From assembly GCF_051020975.1 (NCBI RefSeq), contig NW_027478172.1:1674001-1738000 (forward strand): a stretch of 64,000 nucleotides of DNA. Reading direction: 5' to 3'. Made by a program: the position numbers and the translations under genes. The stretch comes from Osmia lignaria lignaria (lineage: Eukaryota; Arthropoda; Insecta; Hymenoptera; Megachilidae). Numbering within the stretch: position 1 is the first letter of the stretch; each line of letters opens with the position of its first letter. Positions 1 to 10,586 of this stretch are shown here, piece by piece. Below the pieces are notes generated by a model. That model was not told where the DNA came from. It searched no databases and saw nothing but the letters and a program-made list of their open reading frames with translations.

Positions 1-273
1 CGAGATATTTCTTCTTCTTTTTGTTCTTCTTCTGCACAGCTAAGCTGGAAGTGGCATTTGCAGCTCGCAATAGTGCAGAGTTATCTCAAAGAAAGGGGCC
101 ACGGTGTTTCTGTATCTCTATTATGTTGGTGCGGCTTCGGAATTTTTAAATATCTCGATATATCTCGAAAACTACGCTTCTGATCAAAAAATATCATAGA
201 ACATAGATTGTAGGAAACATAATTCTCAACAAAAAAGGTCTCCCAACATTTTGCCATAGCTCGCTTCGTTTCC

Positions 274-295
274 GAGATATTTGCAGATTTATCTC
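274..295. other. Short dyad GAGATA...TATCTC spanning the monomer start (example copy)
   Basis: GAGATA at 274-279 and TATCTC at 290-295 are inverted copies separated by 10 bases. In copies reading GCAGATATATCTC (E and BB types, for example around 1240-1262 or 40852-40873 in equivalent position) the stem can extend to GAGATAT/ATATCTC with an 8-base loop. This short element could form a hairpin or a symmetric protein site. No function is shown. Confidence 0.5.
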
Positions 296-308
296 AAGGG
301 AAGGGGCC
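282..308 (+). repeat. Intra-monomer direct repeat, box 1 (example copy)
   Basis: This 27-bp segment begins TGCAGATTTATCTC and ends AAGGGGCC. It matches the segment at 396-422 in 24 of 27 positions; the differences are at positions 7, 17 and 19. The pair recurs in essentially every monomer of the array. The heptamer AGCTCGC precedes both boxes, starting 24 bp before this one (258) and 12 bp before the second (384). The homology therefore probably extends upstream with a 12-bp length difference. Confidence 0.9.
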
Positions 309-330
309 TGACGGACATATTTCGAAATAT

Positions 331-355
331 TTCTTCTTCTTGTTGTTCTTCATCT
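331..355 (+). repeat. CTT/GTT-rich pyrimidine tract of the monomer (example copy)
   Basis: A run of TTC, TTG and CTT triplets on the plus strand, GAA-rich on the minus strand, occurs at the same place in every monomer. It shows the small changes expected of slippage-prone DNA. Examples are TTTTTGTTC in copies at 2214, 3180, 5756 and 53415, CTTCTTCTTGTTC in copies at 59533, 60177, 61143 and 63075, and TTTTTCTTG in CC copies. Its length is almost constant because gains in one triplet type replace another. Confidence 0.8.
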
Positions 356-395
356 GCACAGCTAAGCTGGAAGTGGCATTTGCAGCTCGCAATAG

Positions 396-422
396 TGCAG
401 AGTTATCTCAAAGAAAGGGGCC
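396..422 (+). repeat. Intra-monomer direct repeat, box 2 (example copy)
   Basis: This is the partner of the box at 282-308, offset by 114 bp. It begins TGCAGAGTTATCTC and ends AAGGGGCC. Within the array it is one of the most constant parts of the monomer. Exceptions are few: GCAGCG in U copies, CTCACGGAAAGAGG in K, CTCAACG in Y and TTATCGC in D. Constancy could reflect a binding site or only recent homogenisation; the sequence alone does not decide. Confidence 0.88.
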
Positions 423-1246
423 ACGGTGTTTCTGTACCTCTATTATGTTGGTGCAGCTTCGGAGCTTTTAAATATCTTGATATATCTCGAGAACTACGCA
501 TCTGATCAAAAAATATCATACTACATAAAAAGTGGGAAACTTAATTCTCTACATAAAAGGTCTCTTAAGATTTTGCCATAGCTCTCTTTGTTTCCGAGAT
601 ATTTGCAGATTTATCTCAAGGGAAGGGGCCTAACGGACATATTTCGTGATATTTCTTCTTCTTGTTGTTCTTCTTCTGCACAGCTAAGCTGGAAGTGGCA
701 TTTGCAGCTCGCAATAGTGCAGAGTTATCTCAAAGAAAGGGGCCACGGTGTTTCTGTATCTCTATTATGTTGGTGCAGCTTCGGAGCTTTTAAATATCTT
801 GATATATCTCGAGAACTACGCATCTGATCAAAAAATATCATACTACATAAAAAGTAGGAAACTTAATTCTCTACATAAAAGGTCTCTTAAGATTTTGCCA
901 TAGCTCTCTTTGTTTCCGAGATATTTGCAGATTTATCTCAAGGGAAGGGGCCTAACGGACATATTTCGTGATATTTCTTCTTCTTGTTGTTCTTCTTCCG
1001 CTCAGCTAAGCTGGAAGTGGCATTTGCAGCCCGCAACAGTGCAGAGTTATCGCAAAGAAAGGGGCCACGGTGTTTCTGTATCTCTATTATGTTGGTGCGG
1101 CTTCGGAACTTTTAAATATCTTGATATATCTCGAGAACTACGCATCTGATCAAAAAATATCATAGAACATAAAAAGTAGGAAACTTAATTCTCTACAAGA
1201 AAGGTCTCTTAACATTTTGCCATAGCTCGCTTCGTTTCCGAGATAT

Positions 1247-1569
1247 TTGCAGATTTATCTCAAGGGAAGGGGCCTGACGGACATATTTCGAGATATTTGT
1301 CCTTCTTGTTGTTCTTCTTCTGCACAGCTAAGCTGGAAGTGGCATTTGCAGCTCGCAATAGTGCAGAGTTATCTCAAAGAAAGGGGCCACGGTGTTTCTG
1401 AAATCTCTATTATGTTGGTGCGGCTTCGGAACTTTTAAATATCTTGATATACCTCGAGATCTACACATCTGATCAAAAAATATCATAGAACATAAAAAGT
1501 AGGAAACATAATTCTCTACAAAAAAGGTCTCTCAACATTTTGCCATAGCTCGCTTCGTTTCCGAGATAT
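1247..1569 (+). repeat. E-type 323-bp monomer (one-base gain)
   Basis: E copies read TTCTGAAATCTC where others read TTCTGTATCTC, a net gain of one base. They also carry GATATTTGTYCTTC instead of GATATTTCTTCTTC. They stand at 1247, 7366, 16061, 27653, 31840, 37959, 43432, 44721, 46975 and 48264 and account for all ten 323-bp intervals. A single-base indel that never reverts makes E a clean lineage mark for tracing block copies. Confidence 0.93.
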
Positions 1570-1610
1570 TTGCAGATTTATCTCAAGGGAAGGGGCCTGA
1601 CGGACATATT

Positions 1611-1779
1611 TCGAGATATTTCTTCTTCTTGTTGTTCTTCTTCCGCACAGCTAAGCTGGAAGTGGCATTTGCAGCTCGCAATAGTGCAGAGTTATCTCAA
1701 AGAAAGGGGCCACGGTGTTCCTCTATCTCTATTATGTTGGTGCGGCTTCGGAACTTTTAAATATCTTGATATATCTCGA
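1611..1779. other. Inverted 9-bp pair TCGAGATAT / ATATCTCGA inside a monomer (example copy)
   Basis: TCGAGATAT at 1611-1619 is the exact reverse complement of ATATCTCGA at 1771-1779 in the same monomer. The core CGAGATAT also occurs upstream as CCGAGATAT at the monomer start. In W-type copies it is doubled on the other strand (AAATATCTCGATATATCTCG). The octamer thus appears three to four times per 322 bp, in both orientations. Confidence 0.6.
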
Positions 1780-2857
1780 GAACTACGCATCTGATCAAAA
1801 AATATCATAGAACATAAAAAGTAGGAAACTTAATTCTCTACAAATAAGGTCTCTTAACATTTTGCCATAGCTCGCTTCGTTTCCGAGATATTTGCAGATT
1901 TATCTCAAGGGAAGGGGCCTGACGGACATATTTCGAGATATTTCTTCTTCTTGTTGTTCTTCTTTTGCACAGCTAAGCGGGCAGTGGCATTTGCAGCTCG
2001 CAATAGTGCAGAGTTATCTCAAAGAAAGGGGCCACGGTGTTTCTGTATCTCTATTATGTTGGTGCGGCTTCGGAACTTTTAAATATCTTGATATATCTCG
2101 AGAACTACGCATCTGATCAAAAAATATCATAGAACATAAAAAGTAGGAAACTTAATTCTCTACAAGAAAGGTCTCTTAACATTTTGCCATAGCTCGCTTC
2201 GTTTCCGAGATATTTGCAGATTTATCTCAAGGGAAGGGGTCTGACGGACATATTTCGAGATATTTCTTCTTCTTTTTGTCCTTCTTCTGCACAGCTAAGC
2301 GGGAAGTGGCATTTGCAGCTCGCAATAGTGCAGAGTTATCTCAAAGAAAGGGGCCACGGTGTTTCTGTATCTCTATTATGTTGGTGCGGCTTCGGAACTT
2401 TTAAATATCTTGATATATCTCGAGAACTACGCATCTGATCAAAAAATATCATAGAACATAAAAAGTAGGAAACTTAATTCTCTACAAGAAAGGTCTCTTA
2501 ACATTTTGCCATAGCTCGCTTCGTTTCCGAGATATTTGCAGATTTATCTCAAGGGAAGGGGCCTGACGGACATATTTCGAGATATTTCTTCTTCTTGTTG
2601 TTCTTCTTCTGCACAGCTAAGCTGGAAGTGACATTTGCAGCTCGCAATAGTGCAGAGTCATCTCAAAGAAAGGGGCCACGGTGTTTCTGTATCTCTATTA
2701 TGTTGGTGCGGCTTCGGAACTTTTAAATATCTTGATATATCTCGAGAACTACGCATCTGATCAAAAAATATCATAGAACATAAAAAGTAGGAAACTTAAT
2801 TCTCTACAAGAAAGGTCTCTTAACATTTTGCCATAGCTCGCTTCGTTTCCGAGATAT

Positions 2858-4467
2858 TTGCAGATCTATCTCAAGGGAAGGGGCCTGACGGACATATTTC
2901 GAGATATTTCTTCTTCTTGTTGTTCTTCTTCTGCACAGCTAAGCTGGAAGTGGCATTTGCAGCTCGCAATAGTGCAGAGTCATCTCAAAGAAAGGGGCCA
3001 CGGTGTTTCTGTATCTCTATTATGTTGCTGCAGCTTCGGAACTTTTAAATATCTTGATATATCTCGAGAACTACGCATCTGATCAAAAAATATCATGGAA
3101 CATAAAAAGTAGAAAACTTAATTCTCTACAAAAAAGGTCTCTTAACATTTTGCCATAGCTCGCTTCGTTTCCGAGATATTTGCAGATTTATCTCAAGGGA
3201 AGGGGTCTGACGGACATATTTCGAGATATTTCTTCTTCTTTTTGTTCTTCTTCTGCACAGCTAAGCTGGAAGTGGCATTTGCAGCTCGCAATAGTGCAGA
3301 GTTATCTCAAAGAAAGGGGCCACGGTGTTTCTGTATCTCTATTATGTTGGTGCGGCTTCGGAATTTTTAAATATCTCGATATATTTCGAAAACTACGCTT
3401 CTGATCAAAAAATATCATAGAACATAGATTGTAGGAAACATAATTCTCTACAAAAAAGGTCTCCCAACATTTCGCCATAGCTCGCTTCGTTTCCGAGATA
3501 TTTGCAGATTTATCTCAAGGGAAGGGGCCTGACGGACATATTTCGAAATATTTCTTCTTCTTGTTGTTCTTCATCTGCACAGCTAAGCTGGAAGTGACAT
3601 TTGCAGCTCGCAATAGTGCAGAGTTATCTCAAAGAAAGGGGCCACGGTGTTTCTGTACCTCTATTATGTTGGTGCAGCTTCGGAGCTTTTAAATATCTTG
3701 ATATATCTCGAGAACTACGCATCTGATCAAAAAATATCATACTACATAAAAAGTAGGAAACTTAATTCTCTACATAAAAGGTCTCTTAAGGTTTTGCCAT
3801 AGCTCTCTTTGTTTCCGAGATATTTGCAGATTTATCTCAAGGGAAGGGGCCTAACGGACATATTTCGTGATATTTCTTCTTCTTGTTGTTCTTCTTCTGC
3901 ACAGCTAAGCTGGAAGTGGCATTTGCAGCTCGCAATAGTGCAGAGTTATCTCAAAGAAAGGGGCCACGGTGTTTCTGTATCTCTATTATGTTGGTGCGGC
4001 TTCGGAACTTTTAAATATCTTGATATATCTCGAGAACTACGCATCTGATCAAAAAATAGCATAGAACATAAAAAGTAGGAAACTTTATTCTCTACAAAAA
4101 AGGTCTCTTAACATTTTGCCATAGCTCTCTTCGTTTCCGAGATATTTGCAGATTTATCTCAAGGGAAGGGGCCTGACGGACATATTTCGAGATATTTCTT
4201 CTTCTTGTTGTTCTTCTTCTGCACAGCTAAGCTGGAAGTGGCATTTGCAGCTAGCAATAGTGCAGAGTTATCTCAAAGAAAGGGGCCACGGTGTTTCTGT
4301 ATCTCTATTATGTTGGTGCGGCTTCGGAACTTTTAAATATCTTGATATATCTCGAGAACTACGCATCTGATCAAAAAATATCATAGAACATAAAAAGTAG
4401 GAAACTTAATTCTCTACAAGAAAGGTCTCTTAACATTTTGCCATAGCTCGCTTCGTTTCCGAGATAT
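2858..4467 (+). repeat. Local duplication, copy 1 (5 monomers)
   Basis: These five monomers recur in the same order at 5434-7043, an offset of exactly 8 monomers (2576 bp). Shared private markers include GAGTCATCTCAAAG with ATGTTGCTGCAGC in the first copy, ATATTTCGAAAACTACG in the second, GTCTCTTAAGGTTTTGCC after the third, and AAATAGCATAG with AAACTTTATTC after the fourth. The three monomers that follow each block do not match, so this is a partial or eroded 8-mer unit. Confidence 0.85.
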
Positions 4468-5433
4468 TTGCAGTATTATCTCAAGGGAAGGGGCCTGACG
4501 GACATATTTCGAGATATTTCTTCTTCTTGTTGTTCTTCTTCTGCACAGCTAAGCTGGAAGTGGCATTTGCAGCTCGCAATAGTGCAGAGTTATCTCAAAG
4601 AAAGGGGCCACGGTGTTTCTGTATCTCTATTATGTTGGTGCGGCTTCGGAACTTTTAAATATCTTGATATATCTCGAGAACTACGCATCTGATCAAAAAA
4701 TATTATAGAACATAAAAAGTAGGAAACTTAATTCTCTACAAATAAGGTCTCTTAACATTTTGCCATAGCTCGCTTCGTTTCCGAGATATTTGCAGATTTA
4801 TCTCAAGGGAAGGGGCCTGACGGACATATTTCGAGATATTTCTTCTTCTTGTTGTTCTTCTTCTGCACAGCTAAGCTGGAAGTGGCATTTGCAGCTCGCA
4901 ATAGTGCAGAGTTATCTCAAAGAAAGGGGCCACGGTGTTTCTGTATCTCTATTATGTTGGTGCGGCTTCGGAACTTTTAAATATCTTGATATATCTCGAG
5001 AACTACGCGTCGGATCAAAAAATATCATAGAACATAAAAAGTAGGAAACATAATTCTCTACAAAAAAGGTCTCTTAACATTTTGCCATAGCTCGCTTCGT
5101 TTCCGAGATATTTGCAGATTTATCTCAAGGGAAGGGGCCTGACGGACATATTTCGAGATATTTCTTCTTCTTGTTGTTCTTCTTTTGCACAGCTAAGCGG
5201 CAAGTGGCATTTGCAGCTCGCAATAGTGCAGAGTTATCTCAAAGAAAGGGGCCACGGTGTTTCTGTATCTCTATTATGTTGGTGCGTCTTCGGAACTTTT
5301 AAATATCTTGATATATCTCGAGAACTACGCATCTGATCAAAAAATATCATAGAACATAAAAAGTAGGAAACTTAATTCTCTACAAGAAAGGTCTCTTAAC
5401 ATTTTGCCATAGCTCGCTTCGTTTCCGAGATAT

Positions 5434-7043
5434 TTGCAGATTTATCTCAAGGGAAGGGGCCTGACGGACATATTTCGAGATATTTCTTCTTCTTGTTGTT
5501 CTTCTTCTGCACAGCTAAGCTGGAAGTGGCATTTGCAGCTCGCAATAGTGCAGAGTCATCTCAAAGAAAGGGGCCACGGTGTTTCTGTATCTCTATTATG
5601 TTGCTGCAGCTTCGGAACTTTTAAATATCTTGATATATCTCGAGAACTACGCATCTGATCAAAAAATATCATGGAACATAAAAAGTAGAAAACTTAATTC
5701 TCTACAAAAAAGGTCTCTTAACATTTTGCCATAGCTCGCTTCGTTTCCGAGATATTTGCAGATTTATCTCAAGGGAAGGGGTCTGACGGACATATTTCGA
5801 GATATTTCTTCTTCTTTTTGTTCTTCTTCTGCACAGCTAAGCTGGAAGTGGCATTTGCAGCTCGCAATAGTGCAGAGTTATCTCAAAGAAAGGGGCCACG
5901 GTGTTTCTGTATCTCTATTATGTTGGTGCGGCTTCGGAATTTTTAAATATCTCGATATATTTCGAAAACTACGCTTCTGATCAAAAAATATCATAGAACA
6001 TAGATTGTAGGAAACATAATTCTCTACAAAAAAGGTCTCCCAACATTTCGCCATAGCTCGCTTCGTTTCCGAGATATTTGCAGATTTATCTCAAGGGAAG
6101 GGGCCTGACGGACATATTTCGAAATATTTCTTCTTCTTGTTGTTCTTCATCTGCACAGCTAAGCTGGAAGTGGCATTTGCAGCTCGCAATAGTGCAGAGT
6201 TATCTCAAAGAAAGGGGCCACGGTGTTTCTGTACCTCTATTATGTTGGTGCAGCTTCGGAGCTTTTAAATATCTTGATATATCTCGAGAACTACGCATCT
6301 GATCAAAAAATATCATACTACATAAAAAGTAGGAAACTTAATTCTCTACATAAAAGGTCTCTTAAGGTTTTGCCATAGCTCTCTTTGTTTCCGAGATATT
6401 TGCAGATGTATCTCAAGGGAAGGGGCCTAACGGACATATTTCGTGATATTTCTTCTTCTTGTTGTTCTTCTTCTGCACAGCTAAGCTGGAAGTGGCATTT
6501 GCAGCTCGCAATAGTGCAGAGTTATCTCAAAGAAAGGGGCCACGGTGTTTCTGTATCTCTATTATGTTGGTGCGGCTTCGGAACTTTTAAATATCTTGAT
6601 ATATCTCGAGAACTACGCATCTGATCAAAAAATAGCATAGAACATAAAAAGTAGGAAACTTTATTCTCTACAAAAAAGGTCTCTTAACATTTTGCCATAG
6701 CTCTCTTCGTTTCCGAGATATTTGCAGATTTATCTCAAGGGAAGGGGCCTGACGGACATATTTCGAGATATTTCTTCTTCTTGTTGTTCTTCTTCTGCAG
6801 AGCTAAGCTGGAAGTGGCATTTGCAGCTCGCAATAGTGCAGAGTTATCTCAAAGAAAGGGGCCACGGTGTTTCTGTATCTCTATTATGTTGGTGCGGCTT
6901 CGGAACTTTTAAATATCTTGATATATCTCGAGATCTGCGCATCTGATCAAAAAATATCATAGAACATAAAAAGTAGGAAACTTAATTCTCTACAAAAAAG
7001 GTCTGTTAACATTTTGCCATAGCTCGCTTTGTTTCCGAGATAT
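5434..7043 (+). repeat. Local duplication, copy 2 (5 monomers)
   Basis: This is the partner of 2858-4467. It differs by a handful of substitutions, including GCAGATGTATC at 6403-6413, CTGCAGAGC near 6797 and ATCTGCGC near 6933. Its last four monomers have the order W-like, A, C, X. That quartet, or most of it, recurs at 17028, 28620, 32807, 38926, 49231 and 53415, so it looks like an old cassette of the array. Confidence 0.85.
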
Positions 7044-10000
7044 TTGCAGATTTATCTCAAGGGAAGGGGCCTGACGGACATATTTCGAGATATTTCTTCT
7101 TCTTGTTGTTCTTCTTCTGCACAGCTAAGCTGGAAGTGGCATTTGCGGCTCGCACTAGTGCAGAGTTATCTCAAAGAAAGGGGCCACGGTGTTTCTGTAT
7201 CTCTATTATGTTGGTGCGGCTTCGGAACTTTTAAATATCTCGATATATCTCGAAAACTACGCGTCGGATCAAAAAATATAATAGAACATAAATTGTAGGA
7301 AACATAATTCTCTACAAAAAAGGTCTCTTAACATTTTGCCATAGCTCGCTTCGTTTCCGAGATATTTGCAGATATATCTCAAGGGAAGGGGCCTGACGGA
7401 CATATTTCGAGATATTTGTTCTTCTTGTTGTTCTTCTTCTGCACAGCTAAGCTGGAAGTGGCATTTGCAGCTCGCAATAGTGCAGAGTTATCTCAAAGAA
7501 AGGGGCCACGGTGTTTCTGAAATCTCTATTATGTTGGTGCGGCTTCGGAACTTTTAAATATCTTGATATACCTCGAGATCTACACATCTGATCAAAAAAT
7601 ATCATAGAACATAAAAAGTAGGAAACTTAATTCTCTACAAAAAAGGTCTCTTAACATTTTGCCATAGCTCGCTTCGTTTCCGAGATATTTGCAGATTTAT
7701 CTCAAGGGAAGGGGCCTGACGGACATATTTCGAGATATTTCTTCTTCTTGTTGTTCTTCCTTTGCACAGCTAAGCGGGAAGTGGCATTTGCAGCTCGCAA
7801 TAGTGCAGAGTTATCTCAAAGAAAGGGGCCACGGTGTTTCTGTATCTCTATTATGTTGGTGCGGCTTCGGAACTTTTGAATATCTTGATATATCTCGAGA
7901 ATTACGCGTCTGATCAAAAAATATCATAGAACATAAAAAGTAGGAAACTTAATTCTCTACAAAAAAGGTCTCTTAACATTTTGCCATAGCTCGCTTCGTT
8001 TCCGAGATATTTGCAGATTTATCTCAAGGGAAGGGGCCTGACGGACATATTTCGAGATATTTCTTCTTCTTGTTGTTCTTCTTCTGCTCAGCTAAGCTGG
8101 AAGTGGCATTTGCAGCTCGCAACAGTGCAGAGTTATCGCAAAGAAAGGGGCCACGGTGTTTCTGTATCTCTATTATGTTGGTGCGGCTTCGGAACTTTTA
8201 AATATCTTGATATATCTCGAGAACTACGCATCTGATCAAAAAATATCATAGAACATAAAAAGTAGGAAACTTAATTCTCTACAAGAAAGGTATCTTAACA
8301 TTTGGCCATAGCTCGCTTCGTTTCCGAGATATTTGCAGATTTATCTCAAGGGAAGGGGCCTGACGGACATATTTCGAGATATTTCTTCTTCTTGTTCTTC
8401 TTCTTCTGCACAGCTAAGCTGGAAGTGGCATCTGCAGGTCGCAATAGTGCAGAGTTATCTCAAAGAAAGGGGTCACGGTGTTTCTGTATCTCTATTATGT
8501 TGGTGCGGCTTCGGAACTTTTAAATATGTCGATATATCTCGAAAACTACGCTTCTGATCAAAAAATATCATAGAACGTAAATTGTAGGAAACATAATTCT
8601 CTACAAAAAAGGTCTCTCAACATTTTGCCATAGCTCGGTTCGTTTCCGAGATATTTGCAGATTTATCTCAAGGGAAGGGGTCTGACGGACATATTTCGAG
8701 ATATTTCTTCTTCTTGTTGTTCTTCTTCTGCACAGCTAAACTGGAAGTGGCATTTGCAGCACGCAATAGTGCAGAGTTATCTCAAAGAAAGAGGCCACTG
8801 TGTTTCTGTACCTCTATTACGTTGGTACAGCTTCGGAACTTTTAAATATCTTGATATATCTCGAAAACTACGCTTCTGATCAAAAAATATCATAGAACAT
8901 AAATTGTAGGAAACATAATTCTCTACAAAAAAGGTCTCCTAACATTTTGCCATAGCTCGCTTCGTTTCCGAGATATTTGCAGATTTATCTCAAGGGAAGG
9001 GGCCTGACGGACATATTTCGAAATATTTCTTCTTCTTGTTGTTCTTCTCCTGCACAGCTAAGCTGGAAGTGGCATTTGCAGCTCGCAATAGTGCAGAGTT
9101 ATCTCAAAGAAAGGGGCCACGGTGTTTCTGTACCTCTATTATGTTGGTGCAGCTTCGGAGCTTTTAAATATCTTGATATATCTCGAGAACTACGCATCTG
9201 ATCAAAAAATATCATAGAACATAAATTATAGGAAACATAATTCTCTACAAAAAAGGTCTCTTAACATTTTGCCATAGCTCGCATCGTTTCCGAGATATTT
9301 GCAGATTTATCTCAAGGGAAGGGGCCTGACGGACATATTTCGAGATATTTCTTCTTCTTGTTGTTCTTCTTCTGCACAGCTAAGCTGGAAGTGGCATCTG
9401 CAGGTCGCAATAGTGCAGAGTTATCTCAAAGAAAGGGGTCACGGTGTTTCTGTATCTCTATTATGTTGGTGCGGCTTCGGAACTTTTAAATATGTCGATA
9501 TATCTCGAAAACTACGCTTCTGATCAAAAAATATCATAGAACGTAAATTGTAGGAAATATAATTCTCTACAAAAAAGGTCTCTTAACATTTTGCCATAGC
9601 TCGCTTCGTTTCCAAGATATTTGCAGACTTATCTCAAGGGAAGGGGCCTGACGGACATATTTCGAGATATTTCTTCTTCTTGTTGTTCTTCTTCTGCACA
9701 GCTAAGCTGGAAGTGGCCTTTGCAGCTCGCAATAGTGCAGAGTTATCTCAAAGAAAGGGGCCACGGTGTTTCTGTATCTCTATTTTGTTGGTGCGGCTTC
9801 GGAACTTTTAAATATCTTGATATATCTCGAGAACTACGCTTCTGATCAAAAAATATCATAGAACATAAAAAGTGGGAAACTTAATTCTCTACAAAAAAGA
9901 TCTCTTAACATTTTCCCATAGCTGGCATCGTTTCCGAGATATTTGCAGATTTAGCTCGAGGGAAGGGGCCTGACGGACATATTCCGAGATATTTCTTCTT

Positions 10001-10586
10001 CTTGTTGTTCCTCTTCTGCACAGCTAAGCTGGAAGTGGCATTTGCAGCTCGCAATAGTGCAGAGTTATCTCACGGAAAGAGGCCACGGTGTTTCTGTACC
10101 TCTATTATGTTGGTGCAGCTTCGGAACTTTTAAATATCTTGATATATCTCGAGAACTACGCATCTGATCAAAAAATATCATAGAACATAAAGAGTAGGAA
10201 ACCTAATTGTCTACAAAAAAGGTCTCGTAACATTTTGCCGTAGCTCGCTTCGTTTCCGAGATATTTGCAGATTTATCTCAACGGAAGGGGCCTGACGGAC
10301 ATATTTCGAAATATTTCTTCTTCTTGTTGTTCTTCTTCTGCACAGCTAAGCTGGAAGCGGCATTTGCAGCTCGCAATAGTGCAGAGTTATCTCAAAGAAA
10401 GGGGCCACGGTGTTTCTGTACCTCTATTATGTTGGTGCAGCTTCGGAGCTTTTAAATATCTTGATATATCTCGAGAACTACGAATCTGATCAAAAAATAT
10501 CATAGTACATAAAAAGTAGGAAACTTAATTCTCTACAAAAAAGGTATCGTAACATTTTGCCATAGCTCGCTTCGTTTCCGAGATAT

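Larger units (their letters stand above)
281..602 (+). repeat. Representative complete monomer (322 bp)
   Basis: This is the first complete copy in the chosen phase. In order it holds: a TTATCTC box followed by a purine run and GGGGCC (offset 9-28); an ATATTTCG segment; a CTT-rich pyrimidine tract; AGCTAAGCTGG; AGCTCGC; a second TTATCTC/GGGGCC box (offset 123-142); a GC-richer stretch with CTTCGG; and an AT-rich tail. The tail holds ATATCTCGA, TGATCA, three A-tracts and TTTTGCCATAGC. This copy is an A-type variant, carrying CGAAATATTTC instead of the common CGAGATATTTC, and CAGCTTCGGAGC instead of CGGCTTCGGAAC. Confidence 0.95.
1..8332 (+). repeat. Left region: mixed monomers with limited higher-order structure
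   Basis: The copies are near consensus but individually marked, with no long repeating order of types. It opens with a W-like copy (TTTTTGTTC, GAATTTTTAAATATCTCG) and then an A and a C-like copy. A D copy follows at 925 and an E copy (323 bp) at 1247. A second E copy lies at 7366, an AA copy at 7044 and a D copy at 8011. Copies at 2536 and 3502 share the change GAAGTGACATT. The only duplication longer than two monomers that I found here is the 2576-bp-offset block at 2858/5434. Confidence 0.8.

Noticed and set aside
258..280. CENP-B box near CGCTTCGTTTCCGAGAT
   Set aside because: TTCG is present, but the essential downstream A and CGGG positions do not match. The resemblance is limited to a few bases.
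281..505. A 74-codon open frame present in almost every monomer (for example 281-505, 1570-1794, 63719-63943)
   Set aside because: The frame opens with TTG, not ATG, and usually contains no in-frame ATG. It recurs only because the DNA repeats. 322 is not a multiple of three, so frames never join. Several copies are broken by stops (2536, 3502, 9943, 19604, 36993, 54381, 59533) with no sign of repair. It has a low-complexity Ser/Cys run from the pyrimidine tract and resembles no protein I know.
305..540. Hammerhead ribozyme in the satellite, as known from some animal satellites
   Set aside because: The required CTGANGA core is not present: the monomer has CTGACGG and CTGATCA, each one or more bases off, and I found no matching stem and GAAA arrangement around them.
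289..564. A third, more diverged copy of the TTATCTC/GGGGCC box in the monomer tail (TTCTCTACAAAAAAGG)
   Set aside because: Only about 13 of 20 positions match in an A-rich segment, and the spacing does not fit the 114-bp offset. The match could be chance.
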